Shown here piece after piece: positions 7,875 to 14,588 of a stretch of 17,558 bases of DNA. The stretch is from positions 1-17,558 of the forward strand of contig CAYJPK010000043.1 in NCBI GenBank assembly GCA_964372035.1, in the 5' to 3' direction. Made by a program: the position numbers and the translations under genes. A model generated the notes under the pieces. It ran no database searches. It was given only the letters and a program-made list of their open reading frames with translations, and was not told where the DNA came from. Source of the stretch: CAYJPK01 sp964372035 (GTDB lineage Bacteria; Desulfobacterota; Desulfovibrionia; Desulfovibrionales; Desulfovibrionaceae). Position 1 is the first letter of the stretch. The number at the start of each line of letters is the position of its first letter.

Positions 7875-9623
7875 ATGAGTAAGAAAAAAAAATTAGATAA
7901 ACGCCTGATAATACGAATTTTAAAATATTTTGCACCCTATAAGTTTTTTATTCTTTTAGGAGTTTTATCCTCATTAGTTGTTTCATTAACAACTGCTGGC
8001 ACGGCTTGGCTTATTAAACCGGCATTAGACGATATTTTTATTCAAAAAAATGAAGAAGCACTATATTATATTCCGATAGCATTTATTGTATTAACAGCAC
8101 TTAAAGGACTTGGACGCTATACACAAAACTGGGCTATGAATGTTAGTGCTTTACGAGTACTTGAAACTTTGCGCCAAGAATTATTTGATAAAATCTTGTG
8201 GTTGCCAATGAAGTATTATGAGGGTGCACAAGTTGGCGTTATTATGTCACGTATTTTAAATGATGTACTTATGATTAGACAAAGCCTGCCAGCTTTTGTG
8301 CAAGTTGTAAGGCAAAGCATAACAATGATTGGTTTGATTTGTGTAGTATTTTATCAAAATTTCGAATTGGCACTTTGGGCGATAGTAGTTCTGCCTATTG
8401 CTGGCGCACCTTTTGTTATGTTTAGTCGTGCGCTACGCAGATATGGAAAACGCAATGCTGAAACTTTAGCCAATATTTCTGGAATGTTACAAGAGTTACT
8501 TAGTGGTGTTAGAGTAATTAAGGCTTTTGCGACTGAAAAAGCTGAAAGCCAAAAATTTAATGCAGAAAATGCAAAAATTGTAAAAATCACTTTAAAACAA
8601 TCGAATGTTAGTGAATTATCTTCACCCGTTATGGAACTTATTGGCTCGCTTGGTATTGGTGCTGTAGTTTTAGTTGGCGGTCTTGAAGTTATTCGTGGTG
8701 ATATTAGCCCAGGTTCTTTTTTCTCTTTTGTGGCTGCGCTTGTAATGTTATATGATCCTGTTAAGGCTTTAAGTGCTGCAAACATGAATGTGCAAAATGC
8801 CCTTGCTGGTGCAGAACGTGTTTTTGCAATCTTAGATGATCCAGAGTTAAAAACTGAATCTGGTGGCGTGCTTGAATTTAATGAAGAATTTAAAGAAATT
8901 TCGTTTAGAAATGTAAATCTTTATTATGATGATGTCGCAGCCTTAAGTGATATTAATTTTGACTTAAAAAAGGGTGAACGAATTGCTTTAGTTGGTCCAT
9001 CTGGAGCTGGTAAAACAAGTTTAATAAACTTAATTCCACGTTTTTATGAAGCACAAACAGGGCAAATAACTTTAAATGGCAATAACATTGAAGATTATAG
9101 CTTATCTTCACTTCGTTTAAATGTTGCCATGGTTTCACAAGATGCCTTCTTATTTGATACTTCAATTAAAGAAAACTTGAGCTATGGTTCAATTAATTGT
9201 AGTGAGGAAAAAATTCTTGAAGCGGCAAAGGCTGCTTATGCTGATCAATTTATTAATGAATTGCCAAATGGCTATGATACAAGAATTGGTGAACGAGGGA
9301 CCAAGCTTTCTGGAGGGCAAAAGCAAAGATTAACAATTGCAAGAGCTGTACTTAAAGATGCTCCTCTACTAATTTTAGATGAAGCAACTAGCGCTTTAGA
9401 CTCTGAATCTGAAAAAATGGTACAGAAGGCTCTTGATAATTTAATGCAAAATCGCACTAGTATTGTAATTGCTCACAGGCTCTCTACTATTTTATCCTCT
9501 GACCGTATTTTAGTTATGGATAAGGGTAAAATAATAGATCAAGGCAAGCATGAAGAATTGCTTGGTCGATGTGATTTATATACTAAATTGTACAATATTC
9601 AATTTAATTCTGAAGCAGTCTAA
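7875..9623 (+). CDS. msbA: MsbA-type lipid A / lipid-flipping ABC exporter
   Basis: This 582-residue half-transporter has an N-terminal six-helix membrane domain (about 20-310) and a C-terminal ATPase. ATPase motifs: Walker A GPSGAGKTS (374-382), Q-loop Q422, signature LSGGQ (478-482), Walker B LLILDE (498-503) and H-loop H534 in IAHRLST. The protein should homodimerise in the inner membrane and flip the lipid A core to the periplasmic leaflet, as MsbA does in Gram-negatives; other lipid substrates cannot be excluded by sequence. The identification rests on the fold and on the two late acyltransferases directly downstream. No Shine-Dalgarno is visible. A 7-codon frame starting at 7859 has its TAA at 7880-7882, inside the first msbA codons, and an A9 tract covers codons 3-6. 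The next gene starts 5 nt after the stop. Confidence 0.92.
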   Translation: MSKKKKLDKRLIIRILKYFAPYKFFILLGVLSSLVVSLTTAGTAWLIKPALDDIFIQKNEEALYYIPIAFIVLTALKGLGRYTQNWAMNVSALRVLETLRQELFDKILWLPMKYYEGAQVGVIMSRILNDVLMIRQSLPAFVQVVRQSITMIGLICVVFYQNFELALWAIVVLPIAGAPFVMFSRALRRYGKRNAETLANISGMLQELLSGVRVIKAFATEKAESQKFNAENAKIVKITLKQSNVSELSSPVMELIGSLGIGAVVLVGGLEVIRGDISPGSFFSFVAALVMLYDPVKALSAANMNVQNALAGAERVFAILDDPELKTESGGVLEFNEEFKEISFRNVNLYYDDVAALSDINFDLKKGERIALVGPSGAGKTSLINLIPRFYEAQTGQITLNGNNIEDYSLSSLRLNVAMVSQDAFLFDTSIKENLSYGSINCSEEKILEAAKAAYADQFINELPNGYDTRIGERGTKLSGGQKQRLTIARAVLKDAPLLILDEATSALDSESEKMVQKALDNLMQNRTSIVIAHRLSTILSSDRILVMDKGKIIDQGKHEELLGRCDLYTKLYNIQFNSEAV

Positions 9624-9628
9624 AAACT

Positions 9629-10243
9629 ATGAAAAAGTTATTAAATGAAGTTTTAGCAATTATTATATATGTAAGCTATGTTTTGTGGGGTAAAACTTTA
9701 CGCTTAAAGGTTCATAATTTTCAATATGTTGAGCCTCACTTAAACTCTGGTTTTGTATTAGCATTGTGGCATGCTGAAATGTTTCCTTTAATATACCTTA
9801 AAAATAAGGTTAAAGTTGCAACTATCGCAAGCAAGAGTAAAGACGGCGAATTTATTACAAGAATTTTAAATTACTTAGGCTTTAAAATTGCTAGAGGATC
9901 AAGCTCAAGAGGTGGCGCACAAGCTTTGCTAAGTCTTGTAAAGTACATGCAAGACGGCTATGCTGCTGCAATTACTATTGATGGACCTCGAGGTCCTCGC
10001 CATGAAGTTAAAAGCGGTGCTATATTTTTAGCTCAAAAAAGTCAAAAACCAATTATCGCAATTAGAGCAAAAGCACATAAAGCTAAAGTTTTTGGGAGTT
10101 GGGACAAATTTATTTTGCCACTTCCTTTTAGTAAAGTTGAAATTTTCTTTGCCAAAGCTTACTATGTAAATGATGAATTAAACGATGAAAAAACAAAAGA
10201 GCATTGTGATAATATAAAAAAATTAATGGATATGGTAAAATGA
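9629..10243 (+). CDS. DUF374 lysophospholipid-type acyltransferase, candidate LpxJ-like lipid A late acyltransferase
   Basis: The 204-residue protein shows the DUF374 pattern in order: an N-terminal hydrophobic anchor (7-20), LALWHAEMFPL with the catalytic-type H48, SKSKDGEFI (68-76), ARGSSSRGG (88-96), and IDGPRGPR (117-124). Family members transfer acyl chains onto lipid acceptors at the inner membrane. In Helicobacter and Campylobacter the DUF374 enzyme LpxJ is a lipid A secondary acyltransferase; a similar role is inferred here from its place between msbA and an LpxL-like gene, and is not proven. It follows msbA by 5 nt with no clear ribosome site, so it is probably translated by coupling, and it overlaps the next gene by 4 nt (ATGA). 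Confidence 0.87.
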   Translation: MKKLLNEVLAIIIYVSYVLWGKTLRLKVHNFQYVEPHLNSGFVLALWHAEMFPLIYLKNKVKVATIASKSKDGEFITRILNYLGFKIARGSSSRGGAQALLSLVKYMQDGYAAAITIDGPRGPRHEVKSGAIFLAQKSQKPIIAIRAKAHKAKVFGSWDKFILPLPFSKVEIFFAKAYYVNDELNDEKTKEHCDNIKKLMDMVK

Positions 10244-11127
10244 ATTTTTTACAAAAGGCTAGCTGCAATGCCTTATTAAAAATAGCGGACTTTATTTCTA
10301 GCTTATCATATTCGAAGCAAGTTCACTTAAGCAACTTTATTGGTGCTTCAATGTGGTACTTACTTAGTTCAAGACGAAAACTTGCTATAAATGCAATATG
10401 TCAGCACTTAAAAATTGAGCAAGAACACGCAAAAAAAATTGCAAGGGAAAATTTTAATAATATCGCTCTGGCATTTTTAAATATATGCTCCGTTAAGAAT
10501 TTTGATTTTGATAAGGTTGAGGTGAAAAACAAAGAAGCACTTGAGCGTATTAGAACATGCCAACAAGCAGTAATTACGACAACGGCACACCTTGGACCTT
10601 GGGAATTTTTAGCTGCTTTGATTGGTAAATTTGAGCGTGTAGCTCACCCGAAAAGTAGTATAGTTGTGCGCAGCAATCGCAATATAGTTTTAAATAATTT
10701 TATTAATACGCTTAGAACTAGCGGCGGAACTAATGTAATTGGGCATAGAGATTCGAGTTTTACAATTTTAAAAGCCCTAAAACGTAATGCAATGATTGGT
10801 TTTTTAGTCGATCATAATTGCCGCTATGATGAAGCTATATTTTTAGATTTTTTAGGTGAAGAAGCTGCAGTTAATAAGGGACCTGCACTCTTAGCCGTTA
10901 GAGCAAATGCCCTTGTTTTTCCTACTTATTTAGTTAGGGAAAACGGCAAATATATTTTTATTCAAGAAGATGCGCTAGATTGCTCAACTTTAAGTGGTAC
11001 TTTAGATGAAAAAGTGAAAATCGTGGCTGAATTTTATTCAAAATCAGTTGAAGAACAAATAAAAAAATACCCAGAGCAATGGTTCTGGATACATAAACGT
11101 TGGAAAACTAAAAGGTGTGGAGAATAA
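10240..11127 (+). CDS. LpxL/LpxM (HtrB)-family lipid A late acyltransferase
   Basis: This 295-residue protein belongs to the HtrB/LpxL/LpxM superfamily that adds secondary acyl chains to lipid A on the cytoplasmic face of the inner membrane. The HX4E catalytic motif is seen as H117-LGPW-E122 in TTAHLGPWEF. Further landmarks are IVVRSNRN (141-148), the GFLVDHN segment (187-193) where relatives carry a DQ, and the C-terminal signature YPEQWFWIHKRWKT (277-290). Length is typical of the family. The ATG overlaps the stop of the DUF374 gene, so translation is coupled. LpxL versus LpxM specificity cannot be set by eye. Two unrelated late acyltransferases side by side point to a lipid A with two or more secondary chains. 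Confidence 0.9.
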   Translation: MNFLQKASCNALLKIADFISSLSYSKQVHLSNFIGASMWYLLSSRRKLAINAICQHLKIEQEHAKKIARENFNNIALAFLNICSVKNFDFDKVEVKNKEALERIRTCQQAVITTTAHLGPWEFLAALIGKFERVAHPKSSIVVRSNRNIVLNNFINTLRTSGGTNVIGHRDSSFTILKALKRNAMIGFLVDHNCRYDEAIFLDFLGEEAAVNKGPALLAVRANALVFPTYLVRENGKYIFIQEDALDCSTLSGTLDEKVKIVAEFYSKSVEEQIKKYPEQWFWIHKRWKTKRCGE

Positions 11128-11128
11128 T

Positions 11129-12400
11129 ATGCTTGATCTTAAGATTTTACAAAAAGATATTCAAAAAGTTAAAGAGGCTTTGATTGCTAGAAATTCAAAT
11201 ATTGACCTCGCTGAATTTGAGGCGCTTGACGAAAAAAGACGTGCTCTTTTAAGTGAAGTTGAAAGCCTAAAAAGCACACGCAACAAGGCATCTGCTGAAG
11301 TTGCTCGCATGAAAAGAGAAAAACTTGATGCAGAAGAATATATTGCACAACTTGGCGACTTATCAAACAAAATCAAGGAGCTTGATGTTGTAACAGAGGA
11401 AGTTAAGGCAAAGCAAGAAGCCTTTATGCTTAATCTTCCTAATATTCCAGATAGCTCTGTTCCACTTGGTAAAGATGAGCATGATAATCTTGAAGTACAT
11501 AGGCATGGAAATATCCCAAGCTTTAATTTTGAAGTTAAAGATCACCATGATTTAGGTAGTAATTTGAAAGGCTTAGATTTTGAACGTGGTGCAAAACTCG
11601 CTGGTGCAAGATTTTCAGTTTTATATGGCTGGGCAGCAAGGCTTGAGCGTGCCCTAATAAACTTCTTCTTAGATGCCCATACCTTAGAATGGGGACGCAC
11701 AGAAATCAATGTACCATTTATGGTAAATAGCAAATCAATGCAAGGTACTGGTCAATTACCAAAATTTGCTGAAGATTTATTTAAGATTGAAAATTGGGAC
11801 GAGTACCTTATCCCAACTTCAGAAGTTCCACTTACAAATTTACACGCTGACGAAGTTTTAGACGAGGCAAGCTTGCCTGTTTTATACACTTCTGCAAGCC
11901 CGTGCTTTCGTTCAGAAGCTGGAGCATATGGTAAGGATACTCGAGGCTTAATCCGCCAACATCAATTTACAAAAGTCGAAATGGTTAGCTTTAGCCACCC
12001 AGAAAAATCTTTTGAAGCTCTTGAAAGCATGAGAAGAAGTGCTGAAATCTTGCTCGAGCGTTTAGAGCTACCATACCGCACTGTAGTATTATGTAGCGGA
12101 GATATGGGATTTTCAGCTGTAAAGACTTATGACATTGAAGTTTGGCTACCAGCCCAAAACACTTATCGTGAAATTTCTTCATGTTCAAACTGTGGAGACT
12201 TCCAGGCTAGACGTGCAAATATTCGTTTTCGTCCAAATGGTGGTGGCAAGCCTGAATTTGTGCACACCTTAAACGGCTCTGGTTTGCCTGTTGGGCGTAC
12301 TTTAGTTGCAATAATTGAAAATTACCAACAAGAAGACGGTTCGATTAAAGTTCCTACTGCTCTTATTCCTTATATGAATGGAGTTGAATATATTAAATAA
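11129..12400 (+). CDS. serS: seryl-tRNA synthetase
   Basis: The 423-residue class II synthetase charges tRNA-Ser (and tRNA-Sec where present) with serine. The N-terminal half of about 100 residues is the long antiparallel coiled coil that grips the tRNA variable arm. Catalytic motifs follow: TSEVPLTN (230-237), motif 2 CFRSEAG (259-265) with GLIRQHQF (273-280), and motif 3 NGSGLPVGRTLVAIIENYQ (382-400). The ATG at 11129 is chosen because it gives the standard MLDLKIL start and has GGAG six bases upstream; an in-frame GTG at 11117 would add only four residues and overlap the upstream gene. The start is one base after the preceding stop. A translation gene inside a lipid A/cell-wall operon is unusual but the reading frame is intact. 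Confidence 0.97.
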   Translation: MLDLKILQKDIQKVKEALIARNSNIDLAEFEALDEKRRALLSEVESLKSTRNKASAEVARMKREKLDAEEYIAQLGDLSNKIKELDVVTEEVKAKQEAFMLNLPNIPDSSVPLGKDEHDNLEVHRHGNIPSFNFEVKDHHDLGSNLKGLDFERGAKLAGARFSVLYGWAARLERALINFFLDAHTLEWGRTEINVPFMVNSKSMQGTGQLPKFAEDLFKIENWDEYLIPTSEVPLTNLHADEVLDEASLPVLYTSASPCFRSEAGAYGKDTRGLIRQHQFTKVEMVSFSHPEKSFEALESMRRSAEILLERLELPYRTVVLCSGDMGFSAVKTYDIEVWLPAQNTYREISSCSNCGDFQARRANIRFRPNGGGKPEFVHTLNGSGLPVGRTLVAIIENYQQEDGSIKVPTALIPYMNGVEYIK

Positions 12401-12416
12401 TTTCACAAGGTTAAAT

Positions 12417-13703
12417 ATGAATAAAGTTTTATTAATTAGTTTAATGTTTGCATCTTTGCTCGCTTTTTCTTGCACTAAACAACAGCCAGAAATAGTTGAA
12501 ATAATTGAGCAAGAAGAGCCTACTGTTATTTTAGAAGAATCCGAACCTATTTGGCAAGGACCACCTGTTGCAATTGAAAGTCCTGATACCTTTATTAAGC
12601 ACTTAAACCCTGCTGACCAAGGATTAGAATCTTGGACTGAGCTTGCACCGCATATTGATCAAAGTCTTGAGTATTTGAGCAGAAAAAAAGCTGAAGATTA
12701 TGCTGTTAAAGCTAAGCATTTAAAGATAAAAAATGCTGATCTTGAGGAAACCTTATTAAAGCTAAAAGACTTATTACCAAAACTTGATGAGGACAAAAGT
12801 TTATTTGACAAGCATTTTAAGTGGGTGCAAATTGAGCCACATATTAAATATTCTGGCTACTATGAACCTAGCATAAAGGCGAGTTACACAAAGACTGACA
12901 AGTACAAATATCCTTTATATTCTGTGCCAAAGGATCTTAGCAAGTATAAGCGCAAAAAATGGAAATATCACGACAGACGTGCAATCGATGGCAAAGGAGT
13001 ATTAAAGAATAAAGGGCTTGAGCTTGTTTGGCTTGAAGACAAGGTAGACGCCTACTATTTACATATTCAAGGTTCAGGACGCTTAATTTTTGAAGACGGC
13101 ACACATATTTATGCTAATTATGCTAATCAAAATGGGCATAAATACAGAAGTGCCGGACGTATAATGAAAAATATGGGTCTACTTTCACTTGGTGATATGC
13201 ATAGGCAGCGTGATTGGCTTCGCAGAAATCCAAAATCAGCTGATAAGATTTTCTTCCAAAATCCAAGCTATGTGTTTTTTAGATTAGGTGATAAAGGCGC
13301 AATTGGCGCAACTGGAGCTGTTATGCGTCAGTGGGTTAGCCTTGCAACTGATAAAAAAGTTATTCCACTTGGTGCTGTTGTAGCTTACGGTGTAAATATT
13401 CCACATGAAGAGCAAAAAGAAGTAGCACTTAGAGCAATAGGACTAGCGCAAGATGTCGGCGGAGCAATTAAGAAAAACAGGATTGATGTTTTTTGTGGTG
13501 CTGACGAATTTGGTGAATATGTGTCAGGCAAGCTTGATAAAAGCGGACCGGCATGGGTCTTAGTCTCGAAAGATTATGTAGAACCAATTGCTAAAAACGA
13601 TGAAAAAAAAGATGAAAAACAAGCTAATAAAGAAGATCTTAATAAAAAAGATGATAAGTTAGCAAAAAATAATAGTGGCACACAAAAAAGCTCATCTTCA
13701 TAA
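12417..13703 (+). CDS. mltA: MltA-type membrane-bound lytic murein transglycosylase (lipoprotein)
   Basis: The 428-residue protein cleaves the MurNAc-GlcNAc bond of peptidoglycan with formation of 1,6-anhydro-MurNAc. The start at 12417 gives a lipoprotein signal peptide, MNKVLLISLMFASLLAFSC, with lipobox LAFSC and lipidated C19; AAGG lies six bases upstream. An upstream in-frame ATG (12378) would bury the signal and overlap serS. The MltA domain shows GYYEP (147-151) and LHIQGSGR (215-222). The 3D domain has GATGAV, AQDVGGAI with D346, and RIDVFCG with D357, which is spaced as the catalytic D308 of E. coli. Residues from about 392 form a Lys/Asp/Asn/Ser-rich tail absent from E. coli MltA. Expected place: periplasmic face, tethered by the lipid. 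It ends the msbA operon. Confidence 0.92.
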   Translation: MNKVLLISLMFASLLAFSCTKQQPEIVEIIEQEEPTVILEESEPIWQGPPVAIESPDTFIKHLNPADQGLESWTELAPHIDQSLEYLSRKKAEDYAVKAKHLKIKNADLEETLLKLKDLLPKLDEDKSLFDKHFKWVQIEPHIKYSGYYEPSIKASYTKTDKYKYPLYSVPKDLSKYKRKKWKYHDRRAIDGKGVLKNKGLELVWLEDKVDAYYLHIQGSGRLIFEDGTHIYANYANQNGHKYRSAGRIMKNMGLLSLGDMHRQRDWLRRNPKSADKIFFQNPSYVFFRLGDKGAIGATGAVMRQWVSLATDKKVIPLGAVVAYGVNIPHEEQKEVALRAIGLAQDVGGAIKKNRIDVFCGADEFGEYVSGKLDKSGPAWVLVSKDYVEPIAKNDEKKDEKQANKEDLNKKDDKLAKNNSGTQKSSSS

Positions 13704-13716
13704 AGTATTAATTAAT

Positions 13717-13855
13717 CGATGGTGAAAAATTTATTAATATATTGTAATAATAGATTTTAATTGTTACAACACGCTAATAAAAATGCAAGAAATAAGAAAT
13801 CAGAGATTACTTTTCTTGCATTTTTACTATTTTAAACAATAGTTTTTCACCGTCG
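13717..13855. repeat. large nested palindromic element downstream of mltA
   Basis: CGATGGTGAAAAA (13717-13729) pairs with TTTTTCACCGTCG (13843-13855) over 13 positions with one wobble. It encloses a 15-bp perfect stem (13778-13792 with 13812-13826) and a 6-bp hairpin (13826-13831 with 13838-13843). The segment begins 13 nt after the mltA stop. It behaves like a transcription-end structure or a MITE-like repeat; no flanking target duplication is obvious. Confidence 0.5.
13778..13826 (+). terminator. candidate terminator of the msbA-mltA operon
   Basis: TAAAAATGCAAGAAA (13778-13792) and TTTCTTGCATTTTTA (13812-13826) form a perfect 15-bp stem; the 19-nt loop can itself fold (AATC-AGA-GATT). The right arm ends in a T5 run, and a second small hairpin ACTATT-TTAAAC-AATAGT with a T-run follows at 13826-13847. 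The stem is AT-rich, so efficiency is uncertain. Confidence 0.5.
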
Positions 13856-13857
13856 GC

Positions 13858-14006
13858 TTACAAGCTTTTTGCGAAAGCAAAAAATTTGCGCCACGTAAAA
13901 CAAGCTAGAACTTGCATCAATCGTCCCGCAAGGGTGTTTGGTGAGAGCGTGCCTGTGTGGCTAAGCCACTTGAAAAAGGCATTGAAAATGACTTTTTCAG
14001 CTTCGA
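13858..14006 (-). other. GC-rich non-coding patch with two overlapping mini reading frames
   Basis: This is the core of the 439-nt spacer 13704-14142. Of the 50 bases 13921-13970, 30 are G or C, well above the AT-rich neighbourhood. On the minus strand a frame open for 29 codons (14006 to 13917; ATG at 13982 would give MPFSSGLATQARSHQTPLRDD) ends in TGA that overlaps the ATG of a 19-codon frame (13917 to 13858, MQVLACFTWRKFFAFAKSL) as TGATG. On the plus strand two GNRA-capped stems are seen: TTTTTGC-GAAA-GCAAAAA (13866-13883) and CCC-GCAA-GGG (13925-13934). No ribosome site precedes either frame. It may be a dispersed intergenic repeat, a structured RNA, or decayed coding DNA; no known RNA family was recognised. 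Confidence 0.3.
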
Positions 14007-14014
14007 CTAATTAA

Positions 14015-14048
14015 AGTGGCTAAATCAGATTCATCTTGTTTAGCCACT
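14015..14048. repeat. perfect 10-bp stem-loop upstream of yajC
   Basis: AGTGGCTAAA (14015-14024) and TTTAGCCACT (14039-14048) are exact reverse complements around a 14-nt loop. The same motif occurs just upstream as the near-palindrome GTGGCTAAGCCAC (13957-13969). A second stem, TGAAAAAG (13971-13978) with CTTTTTCA (13992-13999), lies between them. No T-run follows, so a terminator is unlikely; a repeat unit, protein site or RNA element is possible. Confidence 0.45.
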
Positions 14049-14082
14049 AAAGCCATCTCATAAAAATTAACATTTTTTTATC

Positions 14083-14111
14083 TTGCATTTCCAACAAATA
14101 AAGTATATATA
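14083..14111 (+). promoter_or_regulatory. candidate promoter of yajC-secD-secF
   Basis: TTGCAT (14083-14088) and TATATA (14106-14111) are 17 nt apart. The -10 lies in a perfect 14-bp palindrome AGTATATATATACT (14102-14115). Position 27 nt before the yajC ribosome site region fits, but the match to consensus is only moderate. Confidence 0.35.
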
Positions 14112-14142
14112 TACTGATTAAATTTAAGATTAGGAGAAATCT

Positions 14143-14577
14143 ATGTTTACATCAGTAGCACACGCAATGGGCGCACCAGCTGGCGGCGCAGCAGGCGGTA
14201 CAGATGCTTTAATGCAATTTATGCCATTAATTATTATGTTGGCAATTTTCTATTTTTTACTTATCCGTCCACAACAAAAACGTGCAAAAGAACATAAAGC
14301 AATGTTAGCAGCACTCAAAAAAGGCGATACTGTTATTACAAATGCGGGTTTTATTGGTCGTATCGTTGATATTGATGGTGATATTTTAACAATTGACTTA
14401 GGCGACACAAAGGTTCAGCTTGGTCGTGGTTATGTTGCTGGCTTATCTGAGATGGCAAAAAGCGGCAAAACTAAAGCTGAAAAACCAAGTAAAGAAGAAG
14501 CTAAGAAAAAAGAAGAAGCTAAAAATCAAGACGAAGACGATACTCAAGACGCTTCTGATTCAAGCGATACCAAATAA
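14143..14577 (+). CDS. yajC: Sec translocase accessory protein YajC
   Basis: This 144-residue protein has the YajC pattern: a short Ala/Gly-rich N-terminus, a single membrane helix (about 27-41), the signature LLIRPQQKRAKEH (39-51), then a small cytosolic domain with KKGDTVITNAGFIGRI (59-74). In E. coli YajC associates with SecD and SecF in the holo-translocon. The first 104 residues correspond to the usual protein; residues from about 106 on are a Lys/Glu then Asp/Ser-rich low-complexity tail. GGAGA lies five bases before the ATG. secD starts 11 nt after its stop with GGGG in between, which marks one operon. Confidence 0.94.
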   Translation: MFTSVAHAMGAPAGGAAGGTDALMQFMPLIIMLAIFYFLLIRPQQKRAKEHKAMLAALKKGDTVITNAGFIGRIVDIDGDILTIDLGDTKVQLGRGYVAGLSEMAKSGKTKAEKPSKEEAKKKEEAKNQDEDDTQDASDSSDTK

Positions 14578-14588
14578 TTGGGGCAAGC

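Noticed and set aside
8354..8785. 143-codon open frame on the minus strand inside msbA
   Set aside because: It is fully antisense to the intact, motif-complete msbA membrane domain and its translation shows no family pattern.
11117..11128. GTG start giving a four-residue longer SerS
   Set aside because: The ATG at 11129 gives the standard SerS N-terminus and has a well-spaced GGAG; the GTG would overlap the preceding gene.
12378..12416. Upstream ATG for MltA
   Set aside because: It would place 13 residues before a perfect lipoprotein signal peptide and overlaps serS; ATG 12417 has AAGG at the right distance.
13704..14142. tmRNA, RNase P RNA, SRP RNA, tRNA or a known riboswitch in the long spacer
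   Set aside because: None of the conserved cores I know for these RNAs is present; only hairpins and short repeats are visible.
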